From Rhodocyclaceae bacterium (GTDB lineage Bacteria; Pseudomonadota; Gammaproteobacteria; Burkholderiales; Rhodocyclaceae), in contig NKXK01000030.1 in NCBI GenBank assembly GCA_004379165.1, positions 1-64,000 of the forward strand: DNA of 64,000 nucleotides, read 5' to 3'. The notes under the pieces are model-generated. The model was not told where the DNA came from and did no database searches. It saw nothing but the letters and a program-made list of their open reading frames with translations. The position numbers and the translations under genes are program-made. Shown here in pieces: positions 53,720-61,200 of the stretch; position 1 is the first letter of the stretch; every line of letters starts with the position of its first letter.

Positions 53720-54581
53720 CGGCAGCGACGTCCTTTTCTTCGGAGGCGGCAGCCTCGTCCTTTTCGTCACCTCGGGCCCAGAACAGCCGGTCGGGAATGA
53801 ACTGGCCCATGCCACCGCGGAAGCCGTTCTTTAGCGTCTGCCAGGTGTAGTCCTGGGCATCGCGCACGGCGTCCTCAACATTGGCGCCGCCGGCGATGCA
53901 GCCGGCAATCGCAGAGGCCAGTGTGCAGCCGGAACCGTGATAGCTGCCGGGCAGGCGCTCCCAGCGGTCGCGGCGGATGACGCCTTCCGGGCCGTACAGG
54001 GTGTTGATGACTTCCGGCGTGTTTTCGTGGGTGCCGGTGATCAGCACGTATTGCGCGCCCATTTCGATCAGGCGTTCGGCACAGGTGTCGATCGACGGTT
54101 CGCTTTCGTCTTCGTCGCTTTCAGCCAGTCGCCGCGCTTCGGGCGCATTGGGCGTGATGATCGTGGTTTGCGGCAGCAGCATTTCGCGCATCGCCGAGAT
54201 GATTTCCTCGCCAGAGAGGTCGTCACCACGGCCGGAAGCGAGCACCGGGTCGAAAATCAGCGGGATTTCCGGATAGTCTCCGACGATCTCGGCCACAGCC
54301 AGGACGTTCTCGACACTGGCAAGCAGGCCAATCTTGAAGGCGACAACCGGCATGTCTTCAAGAATGGTCCGCGCTTGCTGTTCGAGAATTTCGGCGCTGG
54401 TCGGGTGGACGCTCTGGACGCCAACGGTGTCCTGAACGGTGAGGGCGGTGACGGCGGTCAGCGGATGGCAGCCGAGGCTGGCCAGCGTCAGCAGGTCGGC
54501 CTGGATGCCAGCGCCGGAAGAGGGGTCGCTGGCGGCAAAGACCAGAACCTGGGGCGGAGTGGGTGCAACCGGATGAGTCAT
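53709..54581 (-). CDS. thiD: Hydroxymethylpyrimidine/phosphomethylpyrimidine kinase
   Basis: The 290-residue ribokinase-fold enzyme phosphorylates HMP and HMP-P for thiamine synthesis. Motifs are [19 protein letters not shown], the ATP region [11 protein letters not shown] and the catalytic [17 protein letters not shown]. The last 25 residues are an acidic, Glu/Asp-rich tail ([19 protein letters not shown]) not needed for the fold. No TPP riboswitch is recognisable in the 136 bases before it. It is divergent from pilG. Confidence 0.95.
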   Translation of the reverse strand: MTHPVAPTPPQVLVFAASDPSSGAGIQADLLTLASLGCHPLTAVTALTVQDTVGVQSVHPTSAEILEQQARTILEDMPVVAFKIGLLASVENVLAVAEIVGDYPEIPLIFDPVLASGRGDDLSGEEIISAMREMLLPQTTIITPNAPEARRLAESDEDESEPSIDTCAERLIEMGAQYVLITGTHENTPEVINTLYGPEGVIRRDRWERLPGSYHGSGCTLASAIAGCIAGGANVEDAVRDAQDYTWQTLKNGFRGGMGQFIPDRLFWARGDEKDEAAASEEKDVAADEK

Positions 54582-54689
54582 GGATGAGCGCCGTCGTCAG
54601 GCGCAGGTCGAGGCGTGATGAAGAGGCCGATTTTATCCGATTCGGCGCACAGGCATCCCGCAGGCGAAGCGCGAAGCAGTGTTTTCGCA

Positions 54690-54719
54690 TTGTGTTCCAT
54701 CCTAGAACTTCCGTAGTAT
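54690..54719 (+). promoter_or_regulatory. Possible sigma-70 promoter of the pil chemosensory operon
   Basis: TTGTGT (54690-54695), an 18-base spacer and TAGTAT (54714-54719). If correct, the pilG start must lie downstream of 54721. Confidence 0.4.
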
Positions 54720-55179
54720 GATGTCACGATCACTAGAGCGTCCTGAAAGGGACCGAGGGGACAGGGAATTGGCTGATTTATCCAGGCTGCGTGGCGTCAG
54801 GGTGATGGTCATTGACGACAGCAACACGATACGGCGCAGCGCCGAGATTTTTCTCGTTCAGGCGGGCTGCCAGGTGGTGCTTGCCGAAGACGGTTTCGAT
54901 GCTCTCGCCAAGATCGCCGATCACCAGCCGAGCGTGATTTTCTGCGACATCATGATGCCCCGCCTTGACGGATATCAGACCTGTTCGCTGATCAAGAAAA
55001 ATCCCAAGTTCAAGGGGACGCCGGTCATCATGCTGTCGTCGAAGGACGGCTTGTTCGACCGCGCCCGGGGCCGCATGGTCGGTTCCGACCAATACCTCAC
55101 CAAACCTTTTACGAAGGACAGCTTGCTGCAGACTGTCGCCTGTTTTGCGCTGCCCGCCGAGAACGAATCCAATCCGTAG
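54718..55179 (+). CDS. pilG: Twitching-motility response regulator PilG
   Basis: This single-domain receiver (153 residues from the first ATG) acts downstream of the Pil-Chp kinase to control type IV pili and cAMP. The receiver motifs are VMVIDDSNTIRRSAEIFL, the phospho-Asp in FCDIMMPRLDGYQTC, VIMLSSKDGLFDRARGRMVG and YLTKPFTKD. The extra 20 N-terminal residues are unusual. TTG 54769, preceded by GAGGGGACAGGGA, gives a start closer to family length and may be right. pilH starts 14 bases after its stop. Confidence 0.92.
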   Translation: MMSRSLERPERDRGDRELADLSRLRGVRVMVIDDSNTIRRSAEIFLVQAGCQVVLAEDGFDALAKIADHQPSVIFCDIMMPRLDGYQTCSLIKKNPKFKGTPVIMLSSKDGLFDRARGRMVGSDQYLTKPFTKDSLLQTVACFALPAENESNP

Positions 55180-55193
55180 TCCAGAGAGCGATC

Positions 55194-55559
55194 ATGCCCG
55201 TCAAGAATATCCTCGTTGTCGATGACTCACCGACCGAACGTTTCTTCACTGTCGACGTCCTGACCAAGGCCGGCTATCAGGTGATCACCGCCGAAAATGG
55301 CGAGGATGGCATCGCCAAGGCCAAGGCCAACAAGCCGGACCTGATCCTGATGGATGTCGTGATGCCCTGCCTCAACGGTTATCAGGCCACACGAACGCTG
55401 ACCCGCAACGAAGAAACTAAGGACATTCCGGTCATCGTCTGTACCTCCAAGGGGCAGGAAACGGACAAGATCTGGGGCCTGCGGCAAGGCGCGGTGGATT
55501 ACCTTGTCAAGCCGCTGAATCCTGATGAACTGCTCAAGCGCATTGCCGCGCTGCCGTAA
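55194..55559 (+). CDS. pilH: Twitching-motility response regulator PilH
   Basis: The 121-residue receiver domain begins KNILVVDDSPTERFFTVDVL. The phospho-Asp is in LILMDVVMPCLNGYQ, the switch Thr/Ser in VIVCTSKGQETDK and the conserved Lys in YLVKPLNPDE. PilH is the second output regulator of the Pil-Chp system and opposes PilG, possibly as a phosphate sink. GAGAG precedes the ATG. Confidence 0.95.
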   Translation: MPVKNILVVDDSPTERFFTVDVLTKAGYQVITAENGEDGIAKAKANKPDLILMDVVMPCLNGYQATRTLTRNEETKDIPVIVCTSKGQETDKIWGLRQGAVDYLVKPLNPDELLKRIAALP

Positions 55560-55562
55560 GCG

Positions 55563-56075
55563 ATGGCCAAGAAAACCAGTCTCCGAGACTTCCAGCATTA
55601 TCTTGCCGGCCGCCTGACGACTGCCGCCCAAGGCAAGGGCGCGGCATCGTGGCTGGCGATTGAGGTGGGTGGTGCGCCATGGCTGATCGAACTGTCGGAC
55701 AGCGGCGAGATTGTTCAGGCGCCGACGCTGGCGAAAGTGCCGCTGACCCAGCCGTGGTTTGCCGGCATCGCCAATATCCGCGGTAACCTTTACGCGGTCA
55801 CGGATTTTTCGGTATTTTGCGGTGGACCGCAGACGCCGCTCAACGCTTCGTCACGGCTGCTGCTGGTCGGTACCCGCTTCGGCGAAAATGCCTCGCTGCT
55901 GGTGTCGCGCATGCTGGGACTGAAAAATCCGGAAGACTTCACGCCCGCCGATGCCGACTGTCCCGGTCCGGTCTGGGGGGCGCAGCAATATCTCGACAGC
56001 CACGGAAGGGCATGGCGAAAGCTGGCTGTCCGCGATCTTTTGGCTGATCAAAATTTCATGAATATCGGGGCCTGA
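55563..56075 (+). CDS. pilI: CheW-like adaptor PilI
   Basis: The 170-residue CheW-domain protein links the receptor PilJ to the kinase PilL. Recognisable features are WLAIEVGGAPWLIELSDSGE, the PLTQPWFAGIANIRGNLYAV core and SRLLLVGTRFGENASLLVSR. The start lies 3 bases after the pilH stop, so translation is probably coupled. Confidence 0.92.
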   Translation: MAKKTSLRDFQHYLAGRLTTAAQGKGAASWLAIEVGGAPWLIELSDSGEIVQAPTLAKVPLTQPWFAGIANIRGNLYAVTDFSVFCGGPQTPLNASSRLLLVGTRFGENASLLVSRMLGLKNPEDFTPADADCPGPVWGAQQYLDSHGRAWRKLAVRDLLADQNFMNIGA

Positions 56076-56111
56076 CGGGCAGACAAGACCCGATCCCAGC
56101 GGAGGATTTAC

Positions 56112-58232
56112 ATGGCATTCAGCTTCAAGCTACCTAAACTCGGCAAACCCGCAGCGGCGGGTTCGATGGACGTTGCCGCCGTTGCAGTGCCTGCCACGTC
56201 GGGCAAGATGGCGCTACCCGGCTTCCTTGCCGGTAAGCCGGTGGTGCAGCAGATGAAGACGTTGGGTGGCATCTTCGCAGTGTTGATGCTGCTGATTGCG
56301 GCCCTGGTTTTTCATGACAACCGCGAATCGACGCACGGGACGAGCTACGTGGCCGCTTCCGGTGAGATGCGCATGCTTTCGCAACGTCTCGCCAAAGCAG
56401 CCTCGCAGGCGCTGCAGGGCAACCCGGCGGCGTTCGGGCAATTGCGAGAATCTCGTGAGAAATTTGCGCTGCTGCTCAGTAGTTTGACCAACGGCGGCGA
56501 CGTCAATGGCGTCATTGTGCCGGTATCTCCGAGCGATGTACGCCCCCGTCTGGTCGCTCTGAGTCAGCGATGGGAAGCCACCGACAAGAATGCGCAGACC
56601 GTGCTGGCGCAGGAGAAGAACCTCGTGGCGCTGGGCAAGAGTGTCGCGCTGATCGACGACAAGAACGCTGTGATGCTGGAACTGACTGAACAGGTTGCCG
56701 CCCTGAAACTGCAGGGTGGTGCCTCGGCGCGAGATATCGCGGCCGCCAACCAGTTGGTGATGTTGACGCAGCGGATCGCCAAGAATGCCTCGGCGCTGCT
56801 CGTTGGTGACGAAATCAACCCCGAGGTTGCCTTCCTTCTGGGCAAAGACACCAACGTTTTCCGTGACATCCTCCAGAATCTGGGCAAGGCCGGCGGCGAT
56901 GGTGATACCAAACAGAAGATTGAAGAGTTGGGCAAAGTCTTCGGTGAATATCAGGAGGCAGTCGGCAATATCCTCGGCAACATGCAGCCGCTGGTGCTTT
57001 CCAAACAAGCCGGTTCGCGTATCTTCCGCGAAAGCGACGAATTGCTGAAAACTGCCGAGGATCTGGCCAACGGCTATCAGGAAATCCTCTCCGAGCGTGC
57101 TCTCTACGTCGTTCTGCTCGTCGTCCTGGCGCTCGCTGCGTTGGGTACGCTCGCCTTGCTGGCGAAAATCTATCTCGCCGATACCAGTCGCCGAGCCCAG
57201 GATTCGGAAAATCAGCGCCGGTCGTCTGAACAGGTTAATCGCGAAAACCAGGACGCCATTCTGCGCCTGATGAACGAACTCGGCGACCTCGCCGATGGCG
57301 ACCTGACCGTGACAGCCACCGTGAGTGAGAACATCACCGGCGCCATCGCCGACTCGATCAACTACACCATTGAAGAACTCCGCGTGCTGGTCGGCCGGAT
57401 CAACGATGCGGCGAACCGGGTGACGACAGCGACGGAAATCGCCCGTCAGACTTCGACATTACTGCTGGCCGCTGCCGAACGGCAGTCCACAGAAATTCAG
57501 GAAGCCGGTCTGTCGGCGCTGAGCATGGCACGTTCGATGTCCGAGGTGTCTGGCAGCGCAAGGCAATCGGCCCAGGTGGCGCGCCAGTCTCTGTTGGCTG
57601 CAGAAAAGGGGACCCAGGCGGTGCAGGATTCGATCAAGGGTATGAACGAAATCCGCTACCAGATTCAGGAAACCTCTAAGCGGATCAAGCGCCTTGGTGA
57701 AAGCTCGCAGGAAATCGGTGAAATCGTGGAACTGATTACCGACATTACCGAGCAGACTAACGTGCTGGCCCTGAACGCAGCCATTCAGGCGGCCTCCGCC
57801 GGCGATGCGGGTCGCGGCTTTACCGTCGTTGCGGAAGAAGTGCAGCGGCTGGCCGAACGCTCAGGCGAAGCAACGAAGCAGATCGCGGCGATTGTGAAAA
57901 CCATTCAGACGGACACGCAGGATGCGGTGTCCGCGATGGAACAATCGACACAGGGGGTGGTCGAGGGAGCCAAGCTCTCCGACGCCGCAGGTCAGGCACT
58001 GTCGGAAATCGGTCAGGTGTCGCGCAATCTGGCTGACCTGATTCAGAATATTTCCAGCGCTACGCAAAATCAGGCCGAATCGGCAACCCGCGTTGCAACG
58101 TTGATGCAGGACATTCTGCAAGTGACCGAGCAGACCACGGCGGGTACCCAGCGGACCGCCGAGGCAGTTGACGAATTGACCGCGCTGGCTTCAGAACTCA
58201 AGGGTTCGGTTGCCGGCTTCAAGGTGGACTGA
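56112..58232 (+). CDS. pilJ: Methyl-accepting chemotaxis protein PilJ
   Basis: The 706-residue receptor has a transmembrane helix at about 52-72 ([19 protein letters not shown]). Two PilJ periplasmic helical bundles follow (segments with [18 protein letters not shown] and [20 protein letters not shown]), then a second helix at about 330-352 ([20 protein letters not shown]). The cytoplasmic signalling part has the hairpin tip [21 protein letters not shown]. It senses surface contact or pilus retraction in the model species. GGAGGATTTAC precedes the ATG. The first 45 residues are cytoplasmic and Pro/Ala-rich. Confidence 0.95.
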   Translation: MAFSFKLPKLGKPAAAGSMDVAAVAVPATSGKMALPGFLAGKPVVQQMKTLGGIFAVLMLLIAALVFHDNRESTHGTSYVAASGEMRMLSQRLAKAASQALQGNPAAFGQLRESREKFALLLSSLTNGGDVNGVIVPVSPSDVRPRLVALSQRWEATDKNAQTVLAQEKNLVALGKSVALIDDKNAVMLELTEQVAALKLQGGASARDIAAANQLVMLTQRIAKNASALLVGDEINPEVAFLLGKDTNVFRDILQNLGKAGGDGDTKQKIEELGKVFGEYQEAVGNILGNMQPLVLSKQAGSRIFRESDELLKTAEDLANGYQEILSERALYVVLLVVLALAALGTLALLAKIYLADTSRRAQDSENQRRSSEQVNRENQDAILRLMNELGDLADGDLTVTATVSENITGAIADSINYTIEELRVLVGRINDAANRVTTATEIARQTSTLLLAAAERQSTEIQEAGLSALSMARSMSEVSGSARQSAQVARQSLLAAEKGTQAVQDSIKGMNEIRYQIQETSKRIKRLGESSQEIGEIVELITDITEQTNVLALNAAIQAASAGDAGRGFTVVAEEVQRLAERSGEATKQIAAIVKTIQTDTQDAVSAMEQSTQGVVEGAKLSDAAGQALSEIGQVSRNLADLIQNISSATQNQAESATRVATLMQDILQVTEQTTAGTQRTAEAVDELTALASELKGSVAGFKVD

Positions 58233-58255
58233 CCTGACGGCTAACGCGAGAGATC

Positions 58256-61200
58256 ATGAACGCGGCAACGGAATTTGATTTGGGCCCGCTGACCTGGGTC
58301 AAGGGCGAAATCGACCAGGCCCTGCAACGGGCCGGCGATGCACTGGCGCAGCATCAGGCCGGCGGCGACAAGACGCCGCTCAAGTTCTGCCGTACCCATT
58401 TGCACCAAGTGCACGGGGCGCTGGCCATCGTCGGACTCGATGGCGTGACGCAAGTGACCGAGTCGATGGAACTGTTGCTGGCTGCAATCGAGGACGGTCG
58501 CCAGAGCGTCAGCGAGAATACCTCACTGGTCATCCGACAGGCGATCGATGGCGTGAGCCAGTATCTCGATGATCTGCTGGCCGGAGAGCCCAACCAGCCG
58601 CTCCGTCTGCTGCCGGTGTATCAGGCGCTGGCGCTGGAGCGTGGCCAGGCTGCCGCTGATCCCTGCGATCTGTTTCATCCGGATCTGAGCCTGCGTCCGC
58701 CCAAGCGGGTCGCGCCGCGAGCGTTGTCCGACGAGGCTATGAATAAATTGCTGCGGAAGCAGCGCTTGAATTTCCAGAAGGGCTTGCTGGCGTGGCTGAA
58801 GCATCCTGAGGCGGCGGCCGACGCGCGCAAGCGCATGCTGGACGCGATCCGCGCCATCGAAGCTGCCCAGACAACGCAGACGGCAAGAACCTTCTGGTGG
58901 ATTGCCGCCGCTTTCCTGTCAGCCATCGATCCGGCCATCGCCGACAGCGATGCAGCAGTGAAACAGCTCTGTTCGCGTTTCGACCTGCAGATACGCCGCT
59001 TGCTCGAAGGTTCGGGCAATGTGGCCGAACGGGTCATGCGCGAGGCCCTGTATCACATCGCCAAGATCGCGAACCCCGTCGATCCGGCGGTTGCCGAGGT
59101 TCATGACGTTTTTAGCCTGTCGGCAATGATTCCCGGTGAGGCGCCCGCTGCGCTCAGCCAGCCGCACGAAACTGCCCTGCGTCGCCTGCGGGAAGTGATT
59201 GCCGCCGCCGAAGAGTTGTGGAACAAGGTGTGCACCGGCAGCCCGGCGAGTCTGGGGGCTTTCGTCGAACAATCCAGGCAGTGTGCCGAGCTGACCGCGA
59301 GCGTCGGCCACACCGACCTCAAGCGTCTTGGTCAGGGTCTCGGTGCTATTGCCAACTGGCTGGCCGAGGATGGTGCGCGCTACAACGATACGGTGGCGAT
59401 GGAGGTCGCGACGACCATCTTGTTGCTACACAACGCGCAGGAGCACTTCAGACACCTGGGCACAGATTTTGCCCAACAGGTTGACCTCATGATTGCCCGC
59501 CTGCACGCTTGCATCGCCGGTCGGTCGGTGAGCGCCGAAGAAGATATTCCCTTGCTCGATGAAATGACCCGCCGGGCTCAGGAAAGACTGCTGATCGGCC
59601 AGGTCGGCAAGGAAATCCAGAATAATCTGGCGCAGATAGAACAGTCGCTCGATGCCTTCTTTCGCGACCCCGCGAAGCCCCATGATCTCGGCCAGCTGGA
59701 TGCGCCGCTGAAGCAGGTTGCCGGTGCGCTTGCCATGCTCGGGCATTTTCCGGCCGTCGACAGCCTCAAGGCCTGCGGTGAACGCATCCAGGCTTTTGCC
59801 GCAGCCGGCTATGTTCCGGAAGCGGACGATTTTGTGTCCGTTGCCGACCAGTTGTCGCTGATCGACTTCTTCGTCGATGCACTGCAGAGCGGTGAAAGCG
59901 ATTTCGATGCCTTTGCCGCCCGTATGCGCGGTGAAGTGCCTGCGGATGCAGAAGAGGACAGTGAGCCGCCCCCGGCGCTGACTGTCGAGGCGCAACTAGT
60001 GCAGCAGACCCGTGAGACCCAGGCACTGGTCGATGCGCTGCGCGAGGCGCCGGAAGATCAGCAACTGCAGGCCGAACTCAAGCAGAACCTGCAGGCGATC
60101 CAGAAGGATGCGGATCTCGTTGCCAACCGCGAGTTGGGCGAGTCGGCCAAGGCCGCGCTGGCTGCGCTGCAGACCGGGGGCGATGCGATGGCTGCAGCCG
60201 ATGCAGCGCTGGCCGGCATCCGTCCGGCGCAGGCCGAGGCGCCATCGCCGTCAGCAGCCACACTGCAGCTTGCCGAGGCCAGTCACGACGAGATTGATGC
60301 CGAACTGCTGGGCATCTTCCTCGAAGAGGCCAACGAAGTGCTGGCGACGATGGCCGACCAGAAAGCGGCGCTGGCAGCGAATCCGCACGACAGCGAGGCA
60401 TTGACGGTCATCCGTCGTTCGACGCATACGCTCAAGGGCAGCGGCCGCATGGTCGGGCTCACCGAGTTGGGCGAAGCCGCCTGGGAGCTGGAGCAGACGC
60501 TCAACCTCTGGCTACGTCAGGAGCAGCCAGTGACTGCCGTCTTGCAACAGATGATTGACGACGAGCACGCCCTGTTCGTCGATTGGGTTGCACATCTGGA
60601 AGGGCGGCAGGCACAGGCGCCCGATTCGACGCCGGTCGTCAATCGGGCCCGCCGTCTGCGTGGGCTCCAGGTCGAGGCGACGCCAGCAGCGACGCCCGAA
60701 GTGGTCATCGTAACGGAACCCGTCATTTCGTTCGAGCCCGAACCCGTGCCGGCTGCGCAGCAAGTCGACGATGCAACCTTGCCGGCGCTGGAATTGCCTG
60801 CACTTGTCGAGACTGAGGAGATACCGGTCGTTGAACCAGCCGTTAGCGAACCGGCAGACAGCGGTGTGCTGCTTGATCTGCCCAGTCTTGATCTGTCGCT
60901 CCCGCCGCTCGATCCGCCGACGTCCTCTTTCGATGTGCTGCTTGCCATCGGCAGCCGGGATGCTGAATCCGACAATCTGATTGCCTTCCCGGAAGCGTCC
61001 GAGGCAAGGGAACCTGCCGTGTCTGCCGACCCAAAGCTGGAGGAGACGGCAGCCGCGTTGGCTGATCTGCTTGCCGACGACGATCTGCTGCGGTCAACGC
61101 CGGAAAGTGCCGAAAATCAGGCGCCGTCGCTTGCCGAAGCGGATCTTGAGATTACCGACGCAGTCGCGTTCGAGACGCCGTTCGCGTTTGACGAAGCGAT

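Noticed and set aside
54582-54717. TPP riboswitch upstream of thiD
   Set aside because: No thi-box sequence or matching stems could be recognised.
58403-58420. TGCACCAAGTGCA in pilL as another NtrC site
   Set aside because: The half-site spacing is 13 bases in total instead of 17, so it does not fit NtrC.
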